64,000 nt of DNA. Origin: Nocardioides nitrophenolicus (GTDB lineage Bacteria; Actinomycetota; Actinomycetes; Propionibacteriales; Nocardioidaceae). Where the stretch lies: the NCBI RefSeq assembly GCF_016907515.1, contig NZ_JAFBBY010000001.1, positions 3,596,001 to 3,660,000 of the forward strand. The letters run 5' to 3'. Positions 52,532 to 61,050 of the stretch are shown in pieces; the stretch's first letter is position 1; every line of letters begins with the position of its first letter. The notes under the pieces were generated by a model. The model was not told where the DNA came from. It did no database searches and worked only from the letters and a program-made list of their open reading frames with translations. Position numbers and translations under genes: made by a program.

Positions 52532-52590
52532 GCGCATCTGACGAATGGGCTCCGAATTCGGCGAATTCACAGCCCGTTCGTCAGATGCGC
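52532..52590. repeat. palindrome between convergent genes (copy 2)
   Basis: Arms 52532-52559 and 52563-52590 around a GGC loop are reverse complements with 3 mismatches in 28. The sequence matches copy 1 at 35537-35593 over its whole length, and the match continues upstream into the preceding CTGAGGGT. Like copy 1 it lies just after the stop of a rightward gene and just before the end of a leftward regulator gene. Confidence 0.8.
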
Positions 52591-52595
52591 GGCGC

Positions 52596-53468
52596 TCAGG
52601 ACGAGACGATGCGCCGGCTGCTGGGCGTGCGGCCGGTCTGGTTGACATAGACCCGGCGTCCCTTGATCGATGCCTCCAGGTCCTCCAGCCGGCGCTGCAC
52701 GAGCGCGGGCGCCTCGTCGCACATCGCCTGGACGAGCATCGAGGCGGTGAGCAGGGTCGCCGCGTGGGTGTCGAAGATCAGCCGCGAGGAGGGAGCCGCC
52801 CGCAGCAGCACCTCCGCCCACTGGCTGCCCGGAGCCGCCTCGGAGTCGGTGATCAGGATGAGGGTGAAGCCCAGCTGCTGGGCGTACTCCAGGGTCTGCG
52901 CGGTGTCGACCGGGTAGCGCGACAGCACGAAGGCGACCATCACCTCGGCGCCGACCGCGCGCGATGCGAGCAGGGTGTCGGTCATCTCCGATCCCGCCGA
53001 GGTGACCAGGCGTACGTCGGGGTGCACCTTGGCGGCGTAGTGGGCGAAGTAGCCGGCGAGGTGCGCCGCCGCGCGGTGTCCGACCACGGTGAGGACCGGC
53101 GAGCCCATGATCCGCGCGCCGGCGCTCCTGATCGGCGCGCGCTCAACCAGCCGCGCACCGAGGGCCTGAAGGCTCTCGACCTCGCTGTTGACGGCCCGCT
53201 GGTACTCGTTCGGCTCCTCGAGCTCCGAGCCGGCCGGCGATCGGCGCAGCAGCTCGATGAGCGCGGACCGGAACTCCTTGTAGCCGCTGTAGCCGACCGC
53301 GGCGGCGAGTCGGGTCACCGACGGCTGGCTGACGTTGGCCAGCTCGGCGACCTCGGTCGCGGACATCGACGGCACGTCATTGGAGTGCTCGACGAGAGTC
53401 TGGGCGATGCGGCGTTGCGCCGGCGTCAGCCGGAACCCGGCGAAGAACTCCACGAACTCTCTCGACAT
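52596..53468 (-). CDS. MurR/RpiR-family transcriptional regulator (first of a divergent pair)
   Basis: The 290-residue regulator has an N-terminal RpiR HTH (residues about 8-75: LTPAQRRIAQTLVEHSN, SATEVAELANVSQPSVTRLA, YSGYKEFRSALIELL). A C-terminal SIS domain follows (about 125-255; GSPVLTVVGHRAAAHLAGYFAHYAAKVHPDVRLV, ILITDSEAAPGS). The start is ATG 53468; two upstream in-frame codons give less conserved N termini. It is divergent from a paralogous RpiR gene (53700) across 231 bp containing GGAAA/CCATTC motifs. SIS domains usually sense phosphosugars or, in the Hut-type branch, amino-acid metabolites. Confidence 0.88.
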   Translation of the reverse strand: MSREFVEFFAGFRLTPAQRRIAQTLVEHSNDVPSMSATEVAELANVSQPSVTRLAAAVGYSGYKEFRSALIELLRRSPAGSELEEPNEYQRAVNSEVESLQALGARLVERAPIRSAGARIMGSPVLTVVGHRAAAHLAGYFAHYAAKVHPDVRLVTSAGSEMTDTLLASRAVGAEVMVAFVLSRYPVDTAQTLEYAQQLGFTLILITDSEAAPGSQWAEVLLRAAPSSRLIFDTHAATLLTASMLVQAMCDEAPALVQRRLEDLEASIKGRRVYVNQTGRTPSSRRIVSS

Positions 53469-53576
53469 GGCGTCAGTCTTCACCCTCGGTCGACCGGCTC
53501 TCCGCCCGACGCGCCAGAAGCACACCCGCCCCGGGTGAAGAGTGGAGAGGGTTTCGCGGAATCATCACGGCTCGAT

Positions 53577-53620
53577 ACATTTCCATTCTGTGTCTAGTAG
53601 CATGAAGGAAACCATTCAAG
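53577..53620. promoter_or_regulatory. candidate RpiR operator sites between the divergent regulators
   Basis: ACATTTCCATTCTG (53577-53590) and GAAGGAAACCATTCAAG (53604-53620) read on the other strand as CAGAATGGAAATGT and CTTGAATGGTTTCCTTC. The TGAATGG-TTTC core recurs before hutH (55638-55657) and before the binding-protein gene (57495-57510). The two sites are spaced so that dimers could cover the promoters of both regulators. Confidence 0.5.
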
Positions 53621-53699
53621 CCGGCGAGGGGGACGACTCCGCCGCCTGGCATCCTCCGGTCCCCGACCTCGTGGGCCGTTGAAGCGTGGGGAGGCCGGC

Positions 53700-54557
53700 A
53701 TGGCAACGGATGCTGCGACGGCCCCTGATGACGTCCATGAGCGGCTCGCGAGCGCTCGGCTCTCACCGGCGCAGCGACGGATCGCCCGCTACGTGATCGA
53801 CCACCGGGATGCGGCCGCCTTCTCGACGAGCGAGAGCATCGCGCAGCAGGTGGGCGTGAGCCAGCCGTCGGTGTCGCGCTTCGCGGCGGCTCTCGGCTAT
53901 GCGCGGTTCTCCGACTTCAAGCGCGCGCTGCAGACCTGGGCCCGCGCGGAGCTGTCGGCGCCCACGCCGTCCGACGACACGACCAGCCCGCTCGCGGGGG
54001 CGATCGCGGCCGAGATCTCCAACCTGCAGTGGCTGAGCCAGTCTCCGAGTCTCGGTGACCAGGTCTCCCGCGTTGGCCGGGCGCTGATGTCGTCGACCTC
54101 CCTGCCAGTGATCGGGTTGCGCATCTCGCGGTCCTTCGCCCAGCACTTCGCCTATCTCGGCGCGAAGGTCCATCCGGGCATCTCGGTCATCGACCACGGC
54201 GACAGCCAGGCGAAGGAGGCCCTGTCCAGGGCGGCCGCCGACGGCGCGACCTGGTGTCTGGCCTTCATCCTGCCCCGCTATCCCCGCGAGGCGTGCGAGC
54301 TCGTCCGGCACGCGCGCGGGGCCGGGCTGCGGGTGGCCGTCCTCAGTGACGAGTCCTTCGCGACCCTCGCCCACGAGACCGACGAGCTGATCGGGGTGCG
54401 ACTCGGGAGCGGGCTGCTCTTCGACACGACCGCGGCGATGAACATCGCCTCGGCCGCCCTGCTGCACGCGATGGCCGACTCCCGTCCCGGGAGGTCGCAG
54501 GAGCGGCTGGAGCTCTTCGAGCGGTACGCCGCCGAGCTCGCCGTCTTCGAGGACTAG
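53700..54557 (+). CDS. MurR/RpiR-family transcriptional regulator, probable histidine-utilisation regulator
   Basis: The 285-residue protein is a paralogue of the divergent gene: HTH at about residues 18-85 (LSPAQRRIARYVIDHRDAAAFSTSESIAQQVGVSQPSVSRFAAALGY read in two blocks) and a SIS domain (SLPVIGLRISRSFAQHFAYLGAKVHPGISVIDH, VAVLSDESFATLAHETD). ATG 53700 is used because GGGAGG lies about 6 nt upstream; a TTG 21 bp before it is unlikely. It is the nearest same-direction regulator upstream of hutH. Its stop codon is interleaved with that of the convergent oxidoreductase through a shared CTAG. Confidence 0.88.
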   Translation: MATDAATAPDDVHERLASARLSPAQRRIARYVIDHRDAAAFSTSESIAQQVGVSQPSVSRFAAALGYARFSDFKRALQTWARAELSAPTPSDDTTSPLAGAIAAEISNLQWLSQSPSLGDQVSRVGRALMSSTSLPVIGLRISRSFAQHFAYLGAKVHPGISVIDHGDSQAKEALSRAAADGATWCLAFILPRYPREACELVRHARGAGLRVAVLSDESFATLAHETDELIGVRLGSGLLFDTTAAMNIASAALLHAMADSRPGRSQERLELFERYAAELAVFED

Positions 54558-55582
54558 AGCGTGGGTTCCGGCCCCACGCGCACGACGAGCTTGCCGAAGT
54601 TCTCGCCGCGCAGCAGTCCGAGGAAGGCGCGAGGGGCGTTCTCGAGTCCGTCGACCACGTCCTCGAGGTAGGCGACCCGGCCCTCGGCCACCCACGACGT
54701 CATCTCCCGCTGGAAGGCCTCGTAGTGGCTCGCGAGGAGGTCGCGCTGGGTGAAGCCGCGCACCACCAGCCGCTTGACGTTGATGGCCGTCATCAGGGCG
54801 GGCAGCCGGTCGGGCCCGGGCGGCGCAGTCGTCGTGTTGTACTGCGAGATCAACCCGCAGACCGGCACTCGGGCGAAGTCGTTGAGATGGGGGAAGACCG
54901 CGTCCCAGACCGCACCGCCGACGTTCTCGAAGTACACGTCGATCCCGCCCGGGACCGCGTCGGCGAGCCGGTCGGCGAAGCGTGGGTCGCGGTGGTCCAG
55001 GGCGACGTCGAACCCGATCTCCGTCAGCCAGGCCACTTTCCGGGGGCCGCCCGCGATGCCGACGGTGCGGGCCCCGCGGATCCGGGCGATCTGTCCCACC
55101 GCGGAGCCGACGGCGCCGGACGCGGCGGCGACCACCAGGGTCTCGCCCGGCTGGACCCGGCCGATCTCGGCGAGTCCGGCGTACGCCGCGAAGCCGGGCA
55201 TGCCGAGGACCCCGAGCGCGGTGGAGACCGGCGCTGAGCCGACGCTGACCTTCCGCACGGCGGTGCCGTCCATGACCGCGTGGGTCTGCCATCCGGCGTG
55301 GGCGACGACGAGGTCGCCGGGCGCGAGGTCGTCGCAGCGAGACTCGAGGACCTCGCTGACGGTGCCGCCCTCCATGACCGCGTCGACCTCGACGGGAGCG
55401 GCATAGGAGCGCGACGCGTTCATCCGGCCCCGCATGTAGGGGTCGAGGGAGAGGTAGATCGTGCGCAGCAGGACCTGGCCGTCGGCGAGGGCGGGCAGTT
55501 CGCGGTCCTCGAGCCGGAAGCTCTCCGGGCCGGGCTCGCCGACGGGTCGCGAGGCGAGGACGACGGCGCGGGTCTGGTTCAC
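54554..55582 (-). CDS. NADP-dependent MDR oxidoreductase (prostaglandin reductase/CurA-like)
   Basis: The 342-residue zinc-free medium-chain reductase shows the PTGR-like pattern: LRTIYLSLDPYMRGRMNASRSY, GDLVVAHAGWQTHAVMDG, GVLGMPGFAAYAGLAEIGRVQPGETLVVAAASGAVGS (cofactor loop), ENVGGAVWDAVFPHLNDFARVPVCGLISQYN, and LEDVVDGLENAPRAFLGLLRGENFGKLVVRV. Such enzymes reduce the double bond of alpha,beta-unsaturated carbonyls. The start is the GTG at 55582; further upstream the frame is open but not conserved. It interrupts the hut locus in reverse orientation. Whether it acts on a urocanate-derived compound is unknown. Confidence 0.9.
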   Translation of the reverse strand: MNQTRAVVLASRPVGEPGPESFRLEDRELPALADGQVLLRTIYLSLDPYMRGRMNASRSYAAPVEVDAVMEGGTVSEVLESRCDDLAPGDLVVAHAGWQTHAVMDGTAVRKVSVGSAPVSTALGVLGMPGFAAYAGLAEIGRVQPGETLVVAAASGAVGSAVGQIARIRGARTVGIAGGPRKVAWLTEIGFDVALDHRDPRFADRLADAVPGGIDVYFENVGGAVWDAVFPHLNDFARVPVCGLISQYNTTTAPPGPDRLPALMTAINVKRLVVRGFTQRDLLASHYEAFQREMTSWVAEGRVAYLEDVVDGLENAPRAFLGLLRGENFGKLVVRVGPEPTL

Positions 55583-55637
55583 CGCGCCAACATAACGAGA
55601 GGTTGCCGCCTCTGTATAGCCCGCGATACGGTCGCGA

Positions 55638-55657
55638 CAGAAATGAATGGATTTCTG
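55638..55657. promoter_or_regulatory. palindromic operator upstream of hutH
   Basis: CAGAAAT-GAATGG-ATTTCTG is a perfect 7-bp inverted repeat with a 6-bp centre. It lies about 125 bp before the hutH start and 55 bp before the divergent oxidoreductase gene. It could therefore govern both. The GAATGGATTTC core matches the motifs next to the RpiR genes and before the ABC binding protein. Confidence 0.6.
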
Positions 55658-55782
55658 CAGTCTGGCCGCGCCGCCCCCACTCGAACGGGGGACCGGGCCG
55701 GTGATCGAGGCGGTGTCGTCATCGCCGATGCGCCCATCGGACCTGCGTTTCGGCGACCCCAACCCCAGGAGGATTGAGCATC

Positions 55783-57312
55783 GTGACCCCCATCGTCATC
55801 ACTGGAGAGCGCCTGAGCCTCGACGTGCTGAGGCCGCTGTTCCGCGGTCCCGTGAAGGTCGAGCTGGCGCCGTCGGCGCTGGAGAACCTCCGGCGGGCGC
55901 ATCAGGTGATCGTCGACGCCATCGAGCGCGGAGACGTCGTCTACGGCGTCAACACCGGCTTCGGGAAGCTCGCCGACCGCCGGATCTCGCCGGCCGATCT
56001 CGAGGAGCTCCAGCGTCGCTCGGTGCTCTCGCACATGGTGGGCGTCGGCGATCCGCTGCCCGACGAGACGGTGCGCGCGATCATGGTCATCAAGCTCATC
56101 GGCCTCGCGCGCGGGCACTCGGGGATCAGGGTCGAGATCGCCGACCTCCTCGTCGCGATGATCAACGCGGACGTGCTCCCGGTCGTCCCGTCCCAGGGAT
56201 CGGTGGGCGCGTCCGGGGACCTGGCGCCGCTCGCGCACCTGGCCGGTGCGCTGATGGGCGAGGGTCGGGTCCGCATCGCCGGTGAGACCTATGACGCGGT
56301 GGAGGGGCTGGCCACGGTGGGCCTGGCGCCGGTGGTGCTCGGTCCCAAGGAGGCCGTGGCGCTCCTCAACGGCGTCCAGGCCTCGACCGCGATCGCGCTG
56401 CGCGGGCTCTTCGGCGCCGAGGCCGTCTTCAACGCCGGCCTTGCGGCCGGGGCGCTCACCCTCGAGGCGACCGCCGGTCGCCAGGTGGTGCTCGACGACC
56501 GGATCCAGCAGATCCGCGGCCACGCCGGCCAGATCAGGGTCGCCGCCCTGCTGCGCCGGCTGGTCGCCGACAGCGAGGTCCTCGACGTGGAGTTCGAGGG
56601 CCGGCGGCTCCAGGATCCCTACTGCCTGCGCTGCCAGCCCCAGGTGATGGGCGCCGCGCTCGACCTGCTCGCGTTCGCCGCGCGCACCATCGAGCAGGAG
56701 GTCAACGCCGTCTCCGACAACCCGCTGATGTTCCCCGACGACGGCGTGGTGCTCTCGGGCGGCAACTTCCACGGTCAGCCCGTCGCGTACGCCGCCGACA
56801 TCATCGCCATGGCGCTGTGCGAGGTCGGCTCGATCTCGGAGCGGCGTCAGGCGATGCTCATGGACGCCTCGATGAGCGGCCTGGCGCCCTTCCTGGTGGG
56901 CAATGCGGGACTGAACTCGGGCTTCATCATGGCCCAGGTCACCAGCGCCGCACTGGTCGCCGAGAACCGGGCCAAGGCGATGCCGAACAGCGTGGACAGC
57001 ATCCCCACCTCGGCCGGCCAGGAGGACCACGTCAGCATGGCGACCCATGCCGCGGTCCGCCTGGGGCCAATGGTCCGCAATGCCGCCTATGTCGTCGCCA
57101 TCGAGCTGATGTCGGCCGCGCAGGGGCTCGACCTCCGCAACGGTGGCAAGGCCGCTCCCGCCAGCCGGCCGACGTACGACCTGGTCCGCTCGCGGGCGGA
57201 CTTCCTGGAGGACGACCGGATCATGGCCGGTGAGATGGAGGCCATCGCCGCCGACGTCCTCGACGGCGCCTTCGTCGACATCGTGGGCGGTGTCCTCGAG
57301 ACGGCCGGCTAG
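55783..57312 (+). CDS. hutH: histidine ammonia-lyase
   Basis: The 509-residue enzyme deaminates L-histidine to urocanate. The MIO prosthetic group forms from Ala143-Ser144-Gly145 in GSVGASGDLAPLAH. YGVNTGFGKLAD carries the catalytic Tyr (about 54), and QPVAYAADIIAMAL and SGLNSGFMIAQ-like GLNSGFIMAQVTSAALVAENR are typical. Start choice: AGGAGG at 55767-55772 is only 1 nt before a TTG at 55774 but 10 nt before GTG 55783. GTG is therefore the better initiator and gives the length and MIO position seen in other HALs. A strong terminator follows. Confidence 0.95.
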   Translation: MTPIVITGERLSLDVLRPLFRGPVKVELAPSALENLRRAHQVIVDAIERGDVVYGVNTGFGKLADRRISPADLEELQRRSVLSHMVGVGDPLPDETVRAIMVIKLIGLARGHSGIRVEIADLLVAMINADVLPVVPSQGSVGASGDLAPLAHLAGALMGEGRVRIAGETYDAVEGLATVGLAPVVLGPKEAVALLNGVQASTAIALRGLFGAEAVFNAGLAAGALTLEATAGRQVVLDDRIQQIRGHAGQIRVAALLRRLVADSEVLDVEFEGRRLQDPYCLRCQPQVMGAALDLLAFAARTIEQEVNAVSDNPLMFPDDGVVLSGGNFHGQPVAYAADIIAMALCEVGSISERRQAMLMDASMSGLAPFLVGNAGLNSGFIMAQVTSAALVAENRAKAMPNSVDSIPTSAGQEDHVSMATHAAVRLGPMVRNAAYVVAIELMSAAQGLDLRNGGKAAPASRPTYDLVRSRADFLEDDRIMAGEMEAIAADVLDGAFVDIVGGVLETAG

Positions 57313-57324
57313 CCGGAACCCACA

Positions 57325-57365
57325 GCGCGGCGGGCACGCTCCTGTGCCCGCCGCGCGGCGTTTTT
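57325..57365 (+). terminator. intrinsic terminator of hutH
   Basis: GCGCGGCGGGCAC (57325-57337) pairs perfectly with GTGCCCGCCGCGC (57344-57356) around GCTCCT. Four bases later comes TTTTT (57361-57365). It is the clearest classical terminator in the window and makes hutH monocistronic. Confidence 0.9.
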
Positions 57366-57494
57366 CCGGCACCGCGAGCAGCCGTGGGGCGCCGGGCGCC
57401 GGCCCCGTCGTGTTACGGCCGTGGAACATCTCCGGCCGACTGCCGGAAACCCTTGCCCCCTCTGTATGGAAAGGGATACGTTTCTCGCCAGCGC

Positions 57495-57510
57495 TGAATG
57501 ATTTCTTTCA
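57495..57510. promoter_or_regulatory. RpiR-type operator-like site before the amino-acid ABC operon
   Basis: TGAATGATTTCTTTCA is an imperfect palindrome (12 of 16 positions symmetric) containing the TGAATG-ATTTC core found before hutH. It lies 35 bp before the ATG at 57545. A related TGGAAAGGGATACG (about 57467-57480) just upstream resembles TGGAAATGTATCG between the RpiR genes. Confidence 0.5.
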
Positions 57511-57544
57511 ATCTCAGTCTCGGATTGCCCTCTAGGAGCCTCAG

Positions 57545-58480
57545 ATGCGCAGTACCCGTGCAGTCACCGCAACCGCCGCCATCCTGTCCGCGATCGCTCT
57601 CTCGATGAGCGCCTGCGGTGCTGACGAGAAGGACTCGGCGGACAGCGGCCAGGTCATCAGTGAGCTGAAGGACCTGCTGCCGCAGAAGGTCCGCGACTCC
57701 GGCGTCCTCACGATCGCCACCGACCCCCAGTACCCGCCGTGCGACTTCACCAACGAGTCCGGCGAGATCGACGGGTTCAACCACGACATCCTGATGGCGA
57801 TGGCCCCGCGGCTCGGAGTCGAGATCAAGCAGACGGCGATCGCCTTCGACGGCCTGCTCCCCGGCGTGCAGAGCGGCCGCTTCGACGGGGCGATGGAGTG
57901 CATCACCGACAACCTCGAGCGCCAGGAGACGGTCACCTTCGTCGACTACGCCTACGCGACGAAGAGCGTCATCACCACCGCCGACAACAAGCACGACATC
58001 GCCGAGAACCCGCTGACGACCTGCGGTCTGAAGGCCGGCGTCCAGACCGGCACCGAGTTCGTGGAGGACGCCGACCTGTTCACCAAGAACTGCGTGGCCG
58101 CGGGCGAGGCGCCTCTGGAGATCACCAACTTCCCCACGGCCGGCGACCAGAACACCGCCCTCCAGTCGGGACGCATCGACTTCGCCTTCACCAACACCGC
58201 GACGGGTGTGTGGCAGGCCAAGAGCAGCGACGGTGACTTCGAGGTGATCCCGAGCCCGCTGCTGTCGCGCACCTACGTCGGCATCGTGGTCGACAAGGAC
58301 GCCGACGACACCGCCCAGGCCCTCCTCGGAGCCCTCGAGGCGATCATCGAGGACGGCACCTACGACAAGATCATGGCGGAGTGGGACCTCCAGGACATCG
58401 CGCTCGACGAGCCCGGCATCAACCTGGCGACGCAGCGTCCCCTCGAGCTGCCCACGACCTGCGGCTCGTGCGACTCCTGA
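57545..58480 (+). CDS. amino-acid ABC transporter substrate-binding lipoprotein (probable histidine)
   Basis: The 311-residue protein has a lipoprotein signal (ATAAILSAIALSMSAC, Cys near residue 24). An SBP_bac_3 polar-amino-acid domain follows: GVLTIATDPQYPPCDFTNESGEIDGFNHDILMAMA, AFDGLLPGVQSGRFDGAMECITDNLERQETVTFVDYAYATKS and ADDTAQALLGALEAIIEDG. Cysteines at PPCDF, MECIT and KNCVA may form disulphides. TAGGAG precedes the ATG. Operon context with HutF indicates histidine or urocanate as ligand (inference). Confidence 0.9.
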   Translation: MRSTRAVTATAAILSAIALSMSACGADEKDSADSGQVISELKDLLPQKVRDSGVLTIATDPQYPPCDFTNESGEIDGFNHDILMAMAPRLGVEIKQTAIAFDGLLPGVQSGRFDGAMECITDNLERQETVTFVDYAYATKSVITTADNKHDIAENPLTTCGLKAGVQTGTEFVEDADLFTKNCVAAGEAPLEITNFPTAGDQNTALQSGRIDFAFTNTATGVWQAKSSDGDFEVIPSPLLSRTYVGIVVDKDADDTAQALLGALEAIIEDGTYDKIMAEWDLQDIALDEPGINLATQRPLELPTTCGSCDS

Positions 58481-58529
58481 TCGCGACCAGCGAGCCGGCC
58501 CCACCCGAGGACCGAGAAGAAGGTGCACA

Positions 58530-59414
58530 GTGACGCGAACGGCAGCTGACGCCGAGGTGCGCGACCCCTTCGCGAAGCCACGACCGCGCAGGCACCCGAG
58601 CTACTGGATCAGTGGCCTCGTCGCGCTGGCGGTCCTCGGCCTCGTCGTGAAGGGTCTCGCGACCAACGAGAACCTCGAATGGGACGTCGTGGGGGACTAC
58701 CTCTTCGCCGACCCCATCCTCGAGGGCCTCTGGATGACGATCAAGCTCTCGTTCATCGCACAGTTGATCGCCGTCCTGATCGGCTGCCTGCTCGCCCTGC
58801 TCGGCGAGTCGCGCAACCCGGTCCTGCGCGCCCTCGTCAAGGGGTACGTCGGGCTGTTCCGGGGCCTGCCCCTGCTGGTGCTGCTGCTCATCTGCTTCAA
58901 CGCGGCGCTGTTCATCCCGAGGATCTCGATCGCCGGGGCCAGCTGGGAGACCAACACCCTCATCACCGGGTTCACCGCGGCGATCATCGGGCTCTCGCTG
59001 CACGAGGGCGCGTTCATGGTCGAGATCATCCGGGCCGGGTTCATGTCCGTCCCGCCCGGCCAGCGCGAGGCGGCGCAGGTCCTCGGCATGAGGAGGGGCC
59101 TGATGATGCGCACGATCGTGATCCCCCAGGCGGTCCGCGTGATCATCCCGCCCACCGGCAACCAGTTCATCAGCCTGCTCAAGGCCAGCTCGCTGGTCGC
59201 CGTCATCGGCGGCGGCGACCTGCTCACCCGTGCGCAGCAGATCTACGGCTCGAACTTCAAGGTCATGCCGCTCCTCATCGTCGTGAGCTTCTGGTACCTG
59301 ACGATCGTGATGCTGGCGAGCCTCGGTCAGCACTTCCTGGAGCGGAAGTACTCCCTGTCGCGAGGACCCCAACGAAAGCCTGGGAAGGCGCGACCCGAGG
59401 AGGCGGCGAAGTGA
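58530..59414 (+). CDS. amino-acid ABC transporter permease
   Basis: The 294-residue HisM/GlnP-type permease has about five membrane segments: one N-terminal helix ([20 protein letters not shown]), a core with [39 protein letters not shown], and the EAA loop [44 protein letters not shown]. As is usual for polar amino-acid systems it forms a homodimer. The GTG start follows AGAAGG by about 8 nt. The C-terminal tail is basic ([17 protein letters not shown]), and the stop overlaps the ATPase GTG by 4 bp. Confidence 0.9.
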   Translation: MTRTAADAEVRDPFAKPRPRRHPSYWISGLVALAVLGLVVKGLATNENLEWDVVGDYLFADPILEGLWMTIKLSFIAQLIAVLIGCLLALLGESRNPVLRALVKGYVGLFRGLPLLVLLLICFNAALFIPRISIAGASWETNTLITGFTAAIIGLSLHEGAFMVEIIRAGFMSVPPGQREAAQVLGMRRGLMMRTIVIPQAVRVIIPPTGNQFISLLKASSLVAVIGGGDLLTRAQQIYGSNFKVMPLLIVVSFWYLTIVMLASLGQHFLERKYSLSRGPQRKPGKARPEEAAK

Positions 59415-60178
59415 ACGAGCGCCCATTGGTGACCATCCGCGACGTACGCAAGCGGTTCGGTGACGTCGAGGTGCTCAAGGGCATCGACCTCGACGTGCTG
59501 TCAGGGGAGGTGCTGTGCCTGATCGGGCCGTCGGGCTCGGGCAAGAGCACGCTCCTGCGGTGTGTGAACTTCCTCGAGCGGATCGACGGCGGCTACATCG
59601 AGGTCGAAGGCGACTACGCCGGCGCGACCGTCAAGAACGGCGAGCTCCACGAGGCCGGTGAGGCCGAGATCGCGCACTACCGCCAGCACATCGGCATGGT
59701 CTTCCAGCACTTCAACCTGTTCCTCCACCTGACCGCACTCGAGAACGTGACGATCGGCCTGAGGAAGGTCCGCGGGATCGCGAAGAAGGAGGCAGTCGAA
59801 CGCGGCCGGGCGGCGCTCGCCGATGTCGGGCTGGACCACCTTCGAGACTCCTACCCCCGCCATCTCTCCGGCGGCCAGCAGCAGCGGGTCGCGATCGCGC
59901 GGGCACTGGCGATGGAGCCCAAGCTGATGCTCTTCGACGAGCCCACCAGCGCCCTCGACCCGGAGCTCGTGGGGGAGGTCCTGTCGGTGATGCGCCGGGT
60001 TGCCGAGCGGGGGATGACCATGATCGTGGTGACCCACGAGATGAGGTTCGCCAGGGACGTCGCGGACCGGGTCGCGTTCATGGACCAGGGGCGGATCGCG
60101 GAGATCGGCGAGGCGAAGAGCCTGATCGACTCGCCGGCCTCGGAGCGCACCCGGTTCTTCCTCAACCACGTCGAATGA
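59411..60178 (+). CDS. amino-acid ABC transporter ATP-binding protein
   Basis: The 255-residue ATPase has Walker [20 protein letters not shown]-loop MVFQHFNLF, signature [19 protein letters not shown], Walker [15 protein letters not shown] and switch TVVTHEM-like [15 protein letters not shown]. This is the GlnQ/HisP type. An insertion of about 20 residues after the first strand ([23 protein letters not shown]) enlarges the domain relative to the 240-residue norm. Overlaps of 4 bp with the permease and with the hydrolase show one transcript. Confidence 0.92.
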   Translation: MNERPLVTIRDVRKRFGDVEVLKGIDLDVLSGEVLCLIGPSGSGKSTLLRCVNFLERIDGGYIEVEGDYAGATVKNGELHEAGEAEIAHYRQHIGMVFQHFNLFLHLTALENVTIGLRKVRGIAKKEAVERGRAALADVGLDHLRDSYPRHLSGGQQQRVAIARALAMEPKLMLFDEPTSALDPELVGEVLSVMRRVAERGMTMIVVTHEMRFARDVADRVAFMDQGRIAEIGEAKSLIDSPASERTRFFLNHVE

Positions 60179-60975
60179 GCGCCGCCATGCACCTGCATCT
60201 CGATGTCAGCACGCCCCCGGAGGTGACGGACGCCCCGTGGCTCGTGCTCGGGCACTCCCTCGGCACGTCCTCCGCGTTGTGGACCGAGGTCCGTGCCCTC
60301 CTCGCGGACCGCTTCCGCACCGTCGCCTGGGATCTGCCGGGCCACGGGCGGTCCGCGCCGGCGCCCGGACCGTTCACCGTCGGCGACCTCGCCGACGCCC
60401 TGGTCGACGGCCTGCGGGAGCGCGGGATCGACGACTTCCGCTACGCCGGGGTCTCCCTCGGCGGCACGGTCGGGATCGACCTCGCCGTCCGGCACGCCGA
60501 CCGGGCTCGGGCGGTCACCGTGATCTCGTCCGGAATCAGCGTCGACGCGCCCGGCGCGTGGGTCGAGCGCGCCGACGCGGTCGTCTCCGGCGGTACCGAC
60601 CAGCTCGTCGCGGGCTCGCTGGAGCGGTGGTTCGCTCCCACGACCCACGCGCGGCGCCCCTCCCGCGTGGCCGAGCTGATCGCGGCGCTGCGGGCCGCCG
60701 ACGACGCCAGCTATGCCTTCGCCTGCCGGGCGCTGGCGGCGTACGACGCCACGGGTGGGCTCGGCGCCGTCGACGTGCCCCTGCTCGCGGTCTGGGGCGA
60801 GCACGACCGGCTGGTGCCCGAGCCGAAGTCGGCCGAGCTCGCGGCCGCGGTCCGCCACGGATCCCTCGCGAGCGTCTCCGGAGCCGCGCACGCGGCGCCG
60901 CTCGAGCAGCCGGAGGCGGTCGCGGACCTGCTCGACACCTTCCCTTCCCCCAGGAGCAAAGGCACATCCAGCTGA
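60175..60975 (+). CDS. alpha/beta hydrolase (3-oxoadipate enol-lactonase-like)
   Basis: The 266-residue hydrolase has [15 protein letters not shown] (oxyanion region), nucleophile elbow [16 protein letters not shown] with the acid and [12 protein letters not shown] with the catalytic His. It resembles PcaD-like enol-lactonases. A role in histidine catabolism is not established: no lactone occurs in the standard Hut pathway, so it may open an intermediate of a variant route or be a passenger. It is coupled by ATGA to the transporter ATPase and followed by a 75-bp gap before the M20 gene. Confidence 0.8.
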   Translation: MSAAMHLHLDVSTPPEVTDAPWLVLGHSLGTSSALWTEVRALLADRFRTVAWDLPGHGRSAPAPGPFTVGDLADALVDGLRERGIDDFRYAGVSLGGTVGIDLAVRHADRARAVTVISSGISVDAPGAWVERADAVVSGGTDQLVAGSLERWFAPTTHARRPSRVAELIAALRAADDASYAFACRALAAYDATGGLGAVDVPLLAVWGEHDRLVPEPKSAELAAAVRHGSLASVSGAAHAAPLEQPEAVADLLDTFPSPRSKGTSS

Positions 60976-61050
60976 TGACGAGGACGACCCGGACACCGAG
61001 CACCCCCTTCGGCGAGAGGGTGCCGTGCGCACCGGCGAGGAGCCCGCGCC

